A stretch of 64,000 bases of DNA, from the NCBI GenBank assembly GCA_044368415.1, contig JBIPLJ010000003.1:62001-126000 (forward strand), given 5' to 3'. The notes under the pieces are model-generated. The model had not been told where the DNA came from. It did not search any database and saw only the letters and a list, made by a program, of their open reading frames with translations. This document shows, in pieces, positions 1-8,534 of this stretch. The DNA comes from UBA4615 sp044368415 (GTDB taxonomy: Bacteria; Pseudomonadota; Gammaproteobacteria; Burkholderiales; Burkholderiaceae_E). Both the position numbers and the translations under genes were made by a program. How positions within the stretch are numbered: the first letter of the stretch is position 1; every line of letters starts with the position of its first letter.

Positions 1-1970
1 CAAAACACCACACCGATCGAGAAGTGCAGGCGCCAGTCGCGGACCGCCTCGCCCCAGGCGAGGTCGAGGTTCAGCGGGCCGACCGGCGTGCGCCAGCGCA
101 CACCGACGCCGTAGCCCGCGACCGGCGACAGGTCGCGACGGGCGTCGGCCGCGTTGCCCCAGTCGTAGAAGACCGCGGCCGCGATGTCGCGGGTGATCAG
201 GTGCTGGTACTCGGCGCTGGTGACCATCAGGAAGCGGCCGCCGACGGTCGCCTCACCGAGCGCCACGCCCAGGCTCTGCGACCCGTAACCGCGAACCGAC
301 TTGGTGCCGCCGGTGCGGAACAGGTTGGCCGACGGGATGCCGTCGCGTCCGTCGGCCAGCACCGCGCCGAGCTCGCCGCGCAGCACGATGCGCCCGAACA
401 CCTCGCCGTCGTCCGCCGCGAGCGGCACGATGCCGTAACCCAGGCCGTAGGCCCTGACGAATGAGCGGGCCGAGCCGAACGAGGAGGAGGCGCCGGACAG
501 CTGTCCGGACACGATGTAGCCCTTCGACGGGAAGATCGGCGAGTCAAGCCGACGCTGCGTCCAGGTGTAGCCGAGCACCAGCGCGCGGTTCTCGTAGAAC
601 CGCTCCTCGTCCGGGCCGAACACCACGTTCTGCTGCTCGGCCTGGTACTGCAGCGACAGCCCGGTCTCGATGTCGCCGCGCCGCCGGTTGCGGGACGCGA
701 AGATCGAGGCCGCATCGACGAGGTCGTTCCGGATGTCCCGGTGCTCGCCGCGCGCGCCGAACTGCCAGCGCCAGCCCGCGACGTCCTGCGGCGTCTCCCA
801 GGTCGAGTACACGACCTGCCGCTCGACGTCGAGCTCGATGCCGTTGAAGGTCTGGATGCCCAGGCCGCCGACGTTGCGGTGCTCCCAGGCCGCCAGCACG
901 TTCACGCCGCGGTCGGTATCGAAGCCCCCGCCGAGCGTCCAGCGCTTGCTCTGGCGCTCGACCACGTCGATGCGCACCGGCACTTCGACAAGCTCGGGCT
1001 CGCGCTCGAGCGCCGGCATGTCGGGGCGCACGTTGACCGAGGTGAACCAGCCGGCGCCGTTCAGGCGAGTCTGAAACTCGGTGATCCGGCGGGCGTCGAA
1101 CGGATCGCCGAAGCGAAAGGGTGCAAGGCCCTCGACGACATCGCGGGGATAGCGCTGCAGCCCGCCGATGTCGAGCGCGCCGAAGTACAGCGGCGGCCCG
1201 GACTGCACCTCGACCTGCAGCGTCGCGATCGCCCGCTCACGCTCGACGAGTGCCTCGGCGTCCTCGATGCGGGCTCGCAGGAAGCCGCCGTCGCGCAGAC
1301 CGGAGAGCAGCGCGCTCTTGGCTCGCTCCCATTGCGGCGAGCGGAACACCGCGCCGTCGGGCAGCAGCCACTCGCGCCCGATCCGCTCGCGCAGCGCGGC
1401 GTGTGCGGGCTCGGCGAGCTCGCCCTCGAGCCGCAGCGTGGTGCCCGCCACACGGGCGCGCTCCCCGGGCTCGACCTCGATACGCACTCCGCCGTTGATC
1501 TGCCTGACCCGTACCGTCGGCGAGAACCAGCCCTCGGCGGCGAGCAGCTCGCGCACCTCCTGGTCGGCGCGCCGCACGAAGAGCGGCAGCTGCAACGGGT
1601 CGTAGTCGGGCCGCTGGCGCCAGCGGCCGAGCAGCGTGAACTCGCGGATCTGGCGGGCCACCGGCTCGGGCGCCTCGACCTCGAGCGCGTAGTGCGGCGC
1701 GACCTTGCTGCCGTCCGCGCTGCCGGCCTCCTCGCCGCCGCCGAACCACTTGCCCACGAACGGCAGCGTCGACAGGAAGCTGGGCTTGGGCCGCGCCTCG
1801 GGCTGCTCGTTCGAGGGCGCCGCGGCAGGGGCAGGGGCCGAGACCGAGGCCGGCACTGCCTGGCCCGTGCCCTGCGCCAGCGCCGCCGTGCACCAGCCCA
1901 GGCCCGCCGCGATCAGCAGCGCGCCGGCGTCCCGTCTGCGGCCGGGCGGCGTGGGCCGCGCGCTGCACAT
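1..1970 (-). CDS. tamA: TamA: Omp85-family outer membrane translocation/assembly protein (stop codon cut by window edge)
   Basis: Reading the minus strand from the ATG at 1970 gives an open frame of 656 codons that runs off the left edge. It starts with a basic stretch and hydrophobic core ending ...AALA|Q (about residue 32), a signal peptide. Residues of about 90-320 resemble POTRA domains and the rest a 16-strand Omp85 barrel, including the family signature SVRGYGSQSLG. The last readable codons are Val-Val-Phe followed by TG; barrel proteins end in Phe, so TGA is very likely the next codon and the protein is essentially complete. TamA inserts autotransporter-type proteins into the outer membrane with TamB, whose gene would lie just outside the window. 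It follows purM by 34 bp on the same strand. BamA is less likely because three rather than five POTRA domains fit the length. Confidence 0.88.
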   Translation of the reverse strand, partial: MCSARPTPPGRRRDAGALLIAAGLGWCTAALAQGTGQAVPASVSAPAPAAAPSNEQPEARPKPSFLSTLPFVGKWFGGGEEAGSADGSKVAPHYALEVEAPEPVARQIREFTLLGRWRQRPDYDPLQLPLFVRRADQEVRELLAAEGWFSPTVRVRQINGGVRIEVEPGERARVAGTTLRLEGELAEPAHAALRERIGREWLLPDGAVFRSPQWERAKSALLSGLRDGGFLRARIEDAEALVERERAIATLQVEVQSGPPLYFGALDIGGLQRYPRDVVEGLAPFRFGDPFDARRITEFQTRLNGAGWFTSVNVRPDMPALEREPELVEVPVRIDVVERQSKRWTLGGGFDTDRGVNVLAAWEHRNVGGLGIQTFNGIELDVERQVVYSTWETPQDVAGWRWQFGARGEHRDIRNDLVDAASIFASRNRRRGDIETGLSLQYQAEQQNVVFGPDEERFYENRALVLGYTWTQRRLDSPIFPSKGYIVSGQLSGASSSFGSARSFVRAYGLGYGIVPLAADDGEVFGRIVLRGELGAVLADGRDGIPSANLFRTGGTKSVRGYGSQSLGVALGEATVGGRFLMVTSAEYQHLITRDIAAAVFYDWGNAADARRDLSPVAGYGVGVRWRTPVGPLNLDLAWGEAVRDWRLHFSIGVVF

Positions 1971-2004
1971 CGTCGGGCCCTGCGACCGGCGTCTGTCGCT
2001 ACGC

Positions 2005-3075
2005 TCAGATCACGACGGTGGCCGCCGCACCCGCGGGCCGGGCGACGATCTCGCCGATCCTCGAGGCGATCTCGCCGGCGGCGCGCAGCCGCGCGATCGC
2101 GTCGTCGGCCAGCGCGGCGTCGACCACGATCACCATCCCGATGCCGCAGTTGAAGACGCGGTGCATCTCGGTGTCGGCGATGCCACCTTCGCGCTGCAGC
2201 CAGTCGAACACCGGCGGCATCGTCCACGCCGAGCGCTGCAGCACGGCCTGGCAGGCGTCGGGCAGCACGCGCGGCACGTTCTCGACCAGCCCGCCGCCGG
2301 TGATGTGGGCGACGCCTTTGACCGGCAGCGCGCCGATCAGCGCCAGCACCGGCTTCACGTAGATGCGGGTCGGCGCCATCACCGCGTCGGCGAAACTGCC
2401 AGAGGCGCCGAACGGCGCGTCCATCGCCACCGACTCGAGGGAGCCGTGGGCGCGCTGGACGACCCGGCGCACCAGCGAGTAGCCATTGGAGTGCGGGCCG
2501 CTCGAGGCCAGTCCGATGATCGCGTCGCCTGGCCCGATCGAGCGGCCGTCGATGACGGCCGATTTCTCGACGCAGCCGACCGCGAACCCGGCGAGGTCGT
2601 ACTCGCCGTCCGGATACATGTCGGGCATCTCGGCGGTCTCGCCGCCGATCAGCGCGCAGCCCGCCTGCTCGCAGCCGGCGGCGATGCCGCCGACCACGCG
2701 GGCCGCGGTGTCGACGTCGAGACGCCCGCAGGCGAAGTAGTCGAGGAAGAACAGCGGCTCGGCGCCCTGCACCAGGATGTCGTTGACGCTCATCGCGACC
2801 AGGTCGATGCCGACGGTGTCATGCCGGTCGAGCGCGAAGGCGAGCCGCAGCTTGGTGCCGACGCCATCGGTGCCGGACACCAGCACCGGTTCACGAAAGC
2901 GCTTGGGCACCTCGAAGAGCGCGCCGAACCCGCCGAGGCCGGCCAGCACGCCGTCGCGCATCGTGCGCCGGGCAAGCGGTTTGATGCGCTCGACGAGCGC
3001 GTCGCCGGCGTCGATGTCGACCCCTGCGTCCTTGTAGGTCAGCGGCGCGACGGGATGGGTAGGCGTGGTGCTCAT
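2005..3075 (-). CDS. purM: Phosphoribosylformylglycinamidine cyclo-ligase (AIR synthetase)
   Basis: The 356-residue product makes aminoimidazole ribotide from FGAM with ATP, the fifth step of purine synthesis, in the cytoplasm. Family motifs are clear: VSGTDGVGTKLRLAF near the N-terminus, GGETAEMPDMY in the middle and SSGPHSNGYSL after it. The length fits (E. coli about 345). The frame stays open upstream, but the ATG at 3075 matches the usual PurM start (MSTTPTHPVAPLTYKDAGVD) and the upstream residues do not resemble PurM. It is divergent from hda, with an 85-bp intergenic region. That adjacency is common in betaproteobacteria. Confidence 0.96.
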   Translation of the reverse strand: MSTTPTHPVAPLTYKDAGVDIDAGDALVERIKPLARRTMRDGVLAGLGGFGALFEVPKRFREPVLVSGTDGVGTKLRLAFALDRHDTVGIDLVAMSVNDILVQGAEPLFFLDYFACGRLDVDTAARVVGGIAAGCEQAGCALIGGETAEMPDMYPDGEYDLAGFAVGCVEKSAVIDGRSIGPGDAIIGLASSGPHSNGYSLVRRVVQRAHGSLESVAMDAPFGASGSFADAVMAPTRIYVKPVLALIGALPVKGVAHITGGGLVENVPRVLPDACQAVLQRSAWTMPPVFDWLQREGGIADTEMHRVFNCGIGMVIVVDAALADDAIARLRAAGEIASRIGEIVARPAGAAATVVI

Positions 3076-3107
3076 GGGGACGGGCGGGCCCCGCGACCGG
3101 GGCTCGA

Positions 3108-3113
3108 TACAAT
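3108..3113 (+). promoter_or_regulatory. Possible -10 box (TACAAT) for hda
   Basis: TACAAT sits in the purM/hda divergent region, 48 bp before the hda GTG, within the context GATACAATGGCGCG. No good -35 box is visible 17 bp upstream. Similar TA(C/G)AATCG(C/G)GG strings occur before several other genes in the window. Confidence 0.35.
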
Positions 3114-3160
3114 GGCGCGAGCCGGGATTGTACCGGCCCGCCTCTCCCCGGCCCCAGCCC

Positions 3161-3937
3161 GTGTCCCAGCTCGTCCTCGACCTCGGTCCGCCTCCGCCGC
3201 CGACCTTCGACGCCTTCGTGGTCGGCGACAACCACGAGGCCCTCGAGGCCGCGCGCGCGCTCGCCGGCCCGAGCCGTAGCGCGGGCGTACGTTTCCTGTA
3301 CCTCTGGGGCCCGGCGTCGAGCGGCCGCAGCCACCTGCTGCGCGCGCTCGAGGGCGCGCTGCCCACGGCCTGCGTGCGCCGCCTCGACCCGGGCTCGCCC
3401 CCAGAGGCCTTCGTGCACGACGCCGCGGTCCGAACCTGGCTGATCGACGACTGCGACCGCCTGGACCCGCCTCGCCAGGCCGCCGCCTGGCACCTGTTCG
3501 ACGCGGTCGCCGCACACGCCGATGCGGCGCTCGCCTGCGCCGGCGCCGAGCCCCCCGCCCGCCTGGGGCTGATGCCGGAGCTGGCCACCCGGCTCGGCTG
3601 GGGGCTGGTGCTGCAGCTGCGCCGGCTGTCCGACGCCGATACCGCCCAGGCGCTCGGCCGCACCTTCGTCGAGCGCGGCCTGTCGGTGGCGCCCGACGTC
3701 GTACCCTGGCTGATGACCCATGCCGCGCGGGACCTGGGCAGCCTGCGGGCCCTCGTCGACGCCCTGGACGGCTACGCGCTGGCCCGCAAGCGGGCGCTCA
3801 CGGTGCCACTGCTGCGCGAGTTCGCCCAGGCCGGTCAGCCGCTGGAGCCGCCGGCGCCGGTTTCCCGGGCGCCGGTAGGGCCGGTAGGGCCGGTGGCGCC
3901 AGCGGGCCCGGCGGGCCCGGCCGACGACCTGCTGTAG
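3161..3937 (+). CDS. hda: Hda, DnaA-related regulator of replication initiation
   Basis: A 258-residue AAA+ protein related to DnaA domain III. Its N-terminus has the clamp-binding-type motif SQLVLDL, followed by the degenerate Walker A typical of Hda, GPASSGRSHLL, and the Walker-B-like WLIDDCDRL. With the DNA-loaded beta clamp, Hda stimulates ATP hydrolysis by DnaA and so prevents re-initiation. The start is a GTG at 3161, because QLxLD must be at the extreme N-terminus; the frame extends upstream only as non-homologous sequence. The C-terminus carries an extra Pro/Gly/Val-rich tail encoded by 9-bp tandem repeats that is not part of the normal fold. It is followed 26 bp later by the HAD phosphatase. 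Confidence 0.92.
   Translation: MSQLVLDLGPPPPPTFDAFVVGDNHEALEAARALAGPSRSAGVRFLYLWGPASSGRSHLLRALEGALPTACVRRLDPGSPPEAFVHDAAVRTWLIDDCDRLDPPRQAAAWHLFDAVAAHADAALACAGAEPPARLGLMPELATRLGWGLVLQLRRLSDADTAQALGRTFVERGLSVAPDVVPWLMTHAARDLGSLRALVDALDGYALARKRALTVPLLREFAQAGQPLEPPAPVSRAPVGPVGPVAPAGPAGPADDLL
3871..3924 (+). repeat. 9-bp tandem repeat (6 units) in the 3' end of hda
   Basis: Units GCCGGTAGG, GCCGGTAGG, GCCGGTGGC, GCCAGCGGG, CCCGGCGGG, CCCGGCCGA follow in register. Nine bases keep the frame and encode a PVG/PVG/PVA/PAG/PAG/PAD-like tail. Confidence 0.85.
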
Positions 3938-3963
3938 CGACTTGCCGTAGAATCGCGGCCGCG

Positions 3964-4641
3964 ATGAACCTCGCCCTGTTCGACCTCGACCACACCCTCC
4001 TGCCGATCGACAGCGACTACGAATGGTCGCAGTTCCTGGTGCGGATCGGCGTGCTCGAGCGCGAGACCTACGAGCGCGAAAGCGATCGCTATCTGCGCCA
4101 GTACCAGGATGGCACGCTCGACATTGCCGAGTTCCTGCGCTTCCAGCTCGCCCCGCTCGCCGCGCATCCGCGCGCCACGCTCGACGCCTGGCACCGGCGT
4201 TTTATGGCCGAGGTCATCGCGCCTAGGATCCTGCCGCAGGCCCTCGAGCTGGTCGGTCGCCACGCCGCACAGGGCGACCTGATCGCGCTGGTCACAGCGA
4301 CCAACGCCTTCGTCACCGCACCGATCGCGCGCGCCTTCGGCATCAAGCACCTCGTGGCGACCAGCATCGAGGTCGGGCCCGACGGGCAGTACACCGGCCG
4401 CCCGCAGGGCACGCCTTCGTTCCGCGAGGGCAAGATCATCCGCACCACCGAATGGCTCGCATCGCTCGGCCGCGTGCTGACCGGCTTCGAGCGCTCGTGG
4501 TTCTACAGCGATTCGCGCAATGACCTGCCACTGCTCGAGCGGGTCACCGATCCGGTCGCCATCAACCCCGACGCCGTGCTCCATGCGACCGCGATCGATC
4601 GCGGCTGGCCGGTGATCCGGTTGTTCGAGGGCGTCGACTGA
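3964..4641 (+). CDS. HAD-superfamily phosphatase, SerB-like subclass IB
   Basis: The 225-residue product has the HAD motifs: DLDHT with Asp7 and Asp9 as nucleophile and acid/base, the Thr of ALVTATN as motif II, the Lys of REGKII as motif III, and SDSRNDLPLL as motif IV. The alpha-helical cap between motifs I and II fits the phosphoserine-phosphatase-like IB group. Substrate cannot be told from sequence; related proteins are annotated as histidinol-phosphate, phosphoserine or 1-acylglycerol-phosphate enzymes. It lies between hda and pcnB in the same direction, a common betaproteobacterial order. A TAGAAT at 3948-3953 could be its own -10 box, which would make a nearly leaderless mRNA. Confidence 0.85.
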   Translation: MNLALFDLDHTLLPIDSDYEWSQFLVRIGVLERETYERESDRYLRQYQDGTLDIAEFLRFQLAPLAAHPRATLDAWHRRFMAEVIAPRILPQALELVGRHAAQGDLIALVTATNAFVTAPIARAFGIKHLVATSIEVGPDGQYTGRPQGTPSFREGKIIRTTEWLASLGRVLTGFERSWFYSDSRNDLPLLERVTDPVAINPDAVLHATAIDRGWPVIRLFEGVD

Positions 4642-4667
4642 CGCCCCGCTCCAAGGATCTCGCCCAC

Positions 4668-6176
4668 ATGGTCTTCGCGTTCTTCAAGCGCCTGTTCGGC
4701 GGCGGCCCGGCCAATACCGCAGGCGCCCCGGCGGCCGCCGCACAGGCCGCCTCCTCCGGTCCGAAGCTGCGCACCTACAAGGGCAGCGAGCTCGGCATCC
4801 ACCGCGAACAGATCTCGCAGGCCGCGATCCGCACCTGCGAGATCCTGCAGCGCGCGGGCTTCAAGGCCTACGTGGTGGGCGGCGGCGTGCGCGACTCGCT
4901 GCTCGGCCTCACGCCGAAGGACTTCGACGTCGCCACCGACGCGACGCCCGAGCAGGTGCAGGCTTCGTTCCGGCGGGCGCGGATCATCGGCCGGCGCTTC
5001 AAGATCGTGCACGTGATGTTCGGCCGCGAGACGATCGAGACCTCGACCTTTCGCGCGCTGCAGAACGATGCCGAGACCGACGAGCACGGGCGCGTGCTAC
5101 GCGACAACGTGTTCGGCACGCAGCAGGAGGATGCGCTGCGGCGCGACTTCACCGTCAACGCGCTCTACTACGACCCGATCGCCGACCAGGTCCAGGACTG
5201 GTTGGGCGGCGTCGCCGACCTCAAGGCGCGCACGCTGCGGATGATCGGCGACCCGGCCACACGCTACCGCGAGGACCCGGTGCGGATGCTGCGCACCGTG
5301 CGCTTCGCCGCCAAGCTCGATTTCCATGTCGACCCGGCGACGCTCGCCCCGATCGCCGAGCTCGCCGAGCTGCTCGAGAACGTGCCCTCGGCCCGGCTCT
5401 TCGACGAGATGCTCAAGCTGCTCGAGTCCGGGCACGCGCTGGCTTGCGTGCGCCGGCTGCGCGCCGAAGGACTGCACCACGGCGTGCTGCCCTTGCTCGA
5501 CGTGATCGTCGAGCAGCCCGACGGCGAGCGTTTCATCGAGGTCGCGCTCGCCAACACCGATTCGCGCGTGCGCGCCGGCAAGTCGGTGTCGCCCGGCTTC
5601 CTGTTCGCCACGCTGCTCTGGCAGCTGGTGTCGGTGCGCTGGCGGGCCCGCCAGGCCGAGGGCGAGCACTCGATTCCTGCGCTGATGGAGGCGATGGACT
5701 CGGTGCTCGACGAGCAGGCCTCCAAGCTCGCGATCCAGCGGCGTTACATCGCCGACATGCGCGACATCTGGGGCCTGCAGCCGCGGCTCGAGAAGGGCGG
5801 GCGGGGCGCCGCGCGGGCGATGGAGCATCTGCGCTTCCGGGCCGGCTACGACTTCCTGCTGCTGCGCGTCGAGGCCGGGGAGCTACCCGAGGAGCTCGGC
5901 CGCTGGTGGACCGACTTCGTCGACGGCGACTCGGCCACCCGCGAGCAGCTGCTCGACGCGCGACCGGGTGACGCCCGCCCCGCCGCCACCAAACGCCGGC
6001 GCCGGCGGCGCAGCGGCGTGCGCAAGGGCGCCAGCGAGGCCGACGCAGCGGGCGACGCGGGAGGCGAAGGCGCCGACGGCGGCGCCCTCGGCCACGAGCC
6101 CGACGACGACCCGCGCTGGCGCGAAGTCCCCGCTCAGGGCGGCGGCTCGCCGCGGGACTGCGACCCGCCGGCCTGA
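4668..6176 (+). CDS. pcnB: Poly(A) polymerase I
   Basis: A 502-residue member of the class II nucleotidyltransferases. The catalytic signature lies at residues 71-90: GGGVRDSLLG followed by the DFDVATDA acidic pair. The RNA-binding and neck region (DDPVRMLRTVRFAAKLDF) and a long helical domain follow. The C-terminus is strongly basic and Arg-rich (KRRRRRRSGVRKG, around 440-455), as in PcnB and unlike tRNA CCA-adding enzymes, which lack such tails. It adds 3' poly(A) to RNAs and marks them for decay. The N-terminus begins with a hydrophobic/basic MVFAFFKRLFGGG that could touch the membrane. It lies 26 bp after the HAD gene and 15 bp before folK. Confidence 0.93.
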   Translation: MVFAFFKRLFGGGPANTAGAPAAAAQAASSGPKLRTYKGSELGIHREQISQAAIRTCEILQRAGFKAYVVGGGVRDSLLGLTPKDFDVATDATPEQVQASFRRARIIGRRFKIVHVMFGRETIETSTFRALQNDAETDEHGRVLRDNVFGTQQEDALRRDFTVNALYYDPIADQVQDWLGGVADLKARTLRMIGDPATRYREDPVRMLRTVRFAAKLDFHVDPATLAPIAELAELLENVPSARLFDEMLKLLESGHALACVRRLRAEGLHHGVLPLLDVIVEQPDGERFIEVALANTDSRVRAGKSVSPGFLFATLLWQLVSVRWRARQAEGEHSIPALMEAMDSVLDEQASKLAIQRRYIADMRDIWGLQPRLEKGGRGAARAMEHLRFRAGYDFLLLRVEAGELPEELGRWWTDFVDGDSATREQLLDARPGDARPAATKRRRRRRSGVRKGASEADAAGDAGGEGADGGALGHEPDDDPRWREVPAQGGGSPRDCDPPA

Positions 6177-6191
6177 GGCGGGTGCCGCCCG

Positions 6192-6665
6192 ATGGACGCC
6201 TGGATCGGCCTCGGTTCGAACTTGGGCGAGCGACACGCGACGATCGAGGCGGCGCTCGACGCGCTGCGTACACTGCCCCGCACCCGGCTCGTCGCCCGTT
6301 CGCGGCTGTGGTCGAGCGCACCGGTCGACGCCGGCGGCCCCGACTACCTGAACGCGGTCGCGCGCCTCGACACCCTGCTCGAACCCCACGACCTGCTGGC
6401 TGCCCTGCAGGCAATCGAGGCGCGCTTCGGCCGCGAGCGCGCCTGGCGCAACGCGCCGCGTACGCTCGACCTCGACCTGCTGCTCGCCGGCGACGCGACC
6501 ATCGACACGCCCTCGCTCGTCGTGCCGCACCCGCGGCTGCACCAGCGTGCTTTCGTGCTGCGGCCGATGGCTGACATCGACGTACACATCGTGGTCCCCG
6601 GTCGCGGACCGGTGCGACAATGGCTCGAGCGCGTGGCCGATCAGCGCTGCGTCCCGTGGCCCTGA
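6192..6665 (+). CDS. folK: 2-amino-4-hydroxy-6-hydroxymethyldihydropteridine pyrophosphokinase
   Basis: A 157-residue protein of normal HPPK length. It shows the N-terminal IGLGSNLG, the ATP/Mg site RTLDLDLLL and the C-terminal PHPRLHQRAFVLRPMAD motif. It transfers pyrophosphate from ATP to 6-hydroxymethyldihydropterin in folate synthesis. It is 15 bp downstream of pcnB and probably in the same transcript, with the kinase gene 78 bp further on. Confidence 0.95.
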   Translation: MDAWIGLGSNLGERHATIEAALDALRTLPRTRLVARSRLWSSAPVDAGGPDYLNAVARLDTLLEPHDLLAALQAIEARFGRERAWRNAPRTLDLDLLLAGDATIDTPSLVVPHPRLHQRAFVLRPMADIDVHIVVPGRGPVRQWLERVADQRCVPWP

Positions 6666-6743
6666 AGCGCTCCGCCGATGTCCACCTTCTTCGCCTGCTG
6701 GGCGCCGTCTACGCCGTCTGTTTGATCTTCAGGTCCTGAGCCC

Positions 6744-7394
6744 GTGCCGCTGAACCCGTTCGAACGCTGGCGTCACATCGTCGTTGAAGGACCGATCGGC
6801 GCCGGCAAGACCTCGCTCGCGAAGCGTCTCGCCGAGCGCTTCGGCGTGCAGACGGTGCTCGAGGAACCGCAGGCCAACCCGTTCCTCGAGCGCTTCTATC
6901 GCGACAGCACCCGCTATGCGCTGCCCACCCAGCTCTTCTTCCTGTTCCAGCGGGTCAACCAGCTGCGCGATCTCGCGCAGCGCGACCTGTTCGAGTCGGC
7001 CGCGGTCGGCGACTTCCTGCTCGAGAAGGACCCGCTGTTCGCGCGGTTGACGCTGTCCGACGACGAGCTGGCGCTCTACCGACAGATCTTCGACAGCCTC
7101 GAGCCGCAGGCGCCGACGCCGGACTTAGTGATCTACCTGCAGGCTCAGCCCGACACGCTGGTCGAGCGCGTGCGCCGGCGCGGCATCCCGATCGAGGCGT
7201 CGATCGGCGAGGAGTACCTGCGCGCGCTCGCCGACGCGTACAGTCGCTTCTTCCACCACTTCGACGCGGCGCCGCTGCTGATCGTCAACACCGAGCACCT
7301 GAACCCGGTGGAGCGCGACGCCGACCTCGAGTTGCTGCTGCAGCACGTGGCCGGCATGCGCGGTCGGCGCGAGTTCATCAGCCTCGCTCGCTGA
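6744..7394 (+). CDS. Deoxynucleoside kinase (deoxyadenosine/deoxyguanosine kinase family)
   Basis: A 216-residue dNK/thymidylate-kinase-fold protein with Walker A GPIGAGKT at 16-23, the catalytic-type Glu in EEPQANPF and the LID-like arginines in ERVRRRGIPIE. It phosphorylates purine deoxynucleosides for salvage. GTG is the start codon; no ATG fits before the P-loop. In many Burkholderiales this gene is followed by panB; here it converges on galE instead, 21 bp away, so panB has moved or been lost from this place. Confidence 0.88.
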   Translation: MPLNPFERWRHIVVEGPIGAGKTSLAKRLAERFGVQTVLEEPQANPFLERFYRDSTRYALPTQLFFLFQRVNQLRDLAQRDLFESAAVGDFLLEKDPLFARLTLSDDELALYRQIFDSLEPQAPTPDLVIYLQAQPDTLVERVRRRGIPIEASIGEEYLRALADAYSRFFHHFDAAPLLIVNTEHLNPVERDADLELLLQHVAGMRGRREFISLAR

Positions 7395-7415
7395 CGCCCG
7401 CCTGGCCCGCGCCGC

Positions 7416-8435
7416 TCAGCCGCGATAGCCGTCGGGGTTGCCGTGCTGCCAGCGCCAGGCGTCGGTGCACATCGCGTCGATGTCGAGCTTCGCGCGCCAG
7501 CCGAGCAGCCGCGCGGCCTGTTCGGGGTCCGCGTAGCACGAGGCGATGTCGCCGGGACGCCGATCGACGATCCTGTGCGGCACCGGGCGGCCGCTGGCGC
7601 GCTCGAACGCACGCACCATCTCGAGCACCGAGTAGCCGTTGCCCGTGCCCAGGTTCACCGCCCAGAAGCCCGGCGCGTCGAACACCCGGCGCAGCGCCGC
7701 GAGGTGGCCTTGAGCGAGGTCGACGACGTGGATGTAGTCGCGCACGCCGGTGCCGTCCTGCGTTGGCCAGTCGCCGCCGAAGACCGCGAGCGACTCGCGC
7801 CGCCCGACCGCGACCTGCGCGACAAAGGGCATCAAATTGTTCGGGATGCCGGCCGGGTCCTCGCCGATGCGCCCGCTCGGATGCGCGCCCACCGGATTGA
7901 AGTAGCGCAGGTTGCCGACCGACCAGCGCGGATCGGCGGCCGCGAGGTCCTGAAGGATGAATTCGATGAACCACTTGGTGCGGCCATACGGATTCGTCGC
8001 GCCGGTCTTCGCGTCCTCGCGGATCGGCACCGACTCCGGGTCGCCGTACACCGTGGCCGACGAGCTGAATACGATGCGGCGCACGCCCGCGGCATCGAGG
8101 CAGCGCAGCAGCGTCACGGTGCCGGCGACGTTGTTGTCGTAGTAGGAGAGCGGCTTGGCGACCGATTCGCCGACGGCCTTCAAGCCGGCGAAATGGATGA
8201 CCGCATCGAAGCCGCGCTCGGTGAGCAGGCGAGTGAGCAGCGCCTCGTCGCGCAGATCGCCGACCACCAGCTCGGCGCGCCGGCCGGTGATCGCCGCAAC
8301 CCGTTCGAGTGACTCGGGGCTCGCGTTCGAAAGGTTGTCGAGCACCACCACCTCGAAGCCGCCCTGCAACAGCTCGACGACCGTATGCGAGCCGATGTAG
8401 CCGGCTCCGCCGGTCACCAGAATCCTGCCGCCCAT
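7416..8435 (-). CDS. galE: UDP-glucose 4-epimerase
   Basis: A 339-residue extended SDR (E. coli GalE has 338). The NAD-binding GGAGYIGSH lies at residues 9-17; the active site shows SSSATVYG and the YxxxK in NPYGRTK. The start at 8435 was chosen over a longer frame because it gives the family N-terminus MGGRILVTGG and has a GGGAG ribosome site just upstream. It interconverts UDP-glucose and UDP-galactose for surface polysaccharide. It is divergent from manC, another sugar-nucleotide enzyme, suggesting a common role in exopolysaccharide or LPS precursor supply. Confidence 0.95.
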   Translation of the reverse strand: MGGRILVTGGAGYIGSHTVVELLQGGFEVVVLDNLSNASPESLERVAAITGRRAELVVGDLRDEALLTRLLTERGFDAVIHFAGLKAVGESVAKPLSYYDNNVAGTVTLLRCLDAAGVRRIVFSSSATVYGDPESVPIREDAKTGATNPYGRTKWFIEFILQDLAAADPRWSVGNLRYFNPVGAHPSGRIGEDPAGIPNNLMPFVAQVAVGRRESLAVFGGDWPTQDGTGVRDYIHVVDLAQGHLAALRRVFDAPGFWAVNLGTGNGYSVLEMVRAFERASGRPVPHRIVDRRPGDIASCYADPEQAARLLGWRAKLDIDAMCTDAWRWQHGNPDGYRG

Positions 8436-8492
8436 GCTTGCTCCCGTTCTTTCGACCGTGAACATGTTCCCATGCCGCCGCGACCCGACGCG

Positions 8493-8498
8493 TACAAT
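8493..8498 (+). promoter_or_regulatory. Possible -10 box (TACAAT) for manC
   Basis: TACAAT in the 99-bp galE/manC divergent region, 37 bp before the manC ATG. A convincing -35 box is not visible. Confidence 0.4.
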
Positions 8499-8534
8499 TT
8501 GTCTCGTTTTTCACGTACCTCATCGGACCCGCCC

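Noticed and set aside
6744..7415. Expected panB after the deoxynucleoside kinase
   Set aside because: The next gene is galE on the other strand; no panB remnant is readable in the 21-bp gap.
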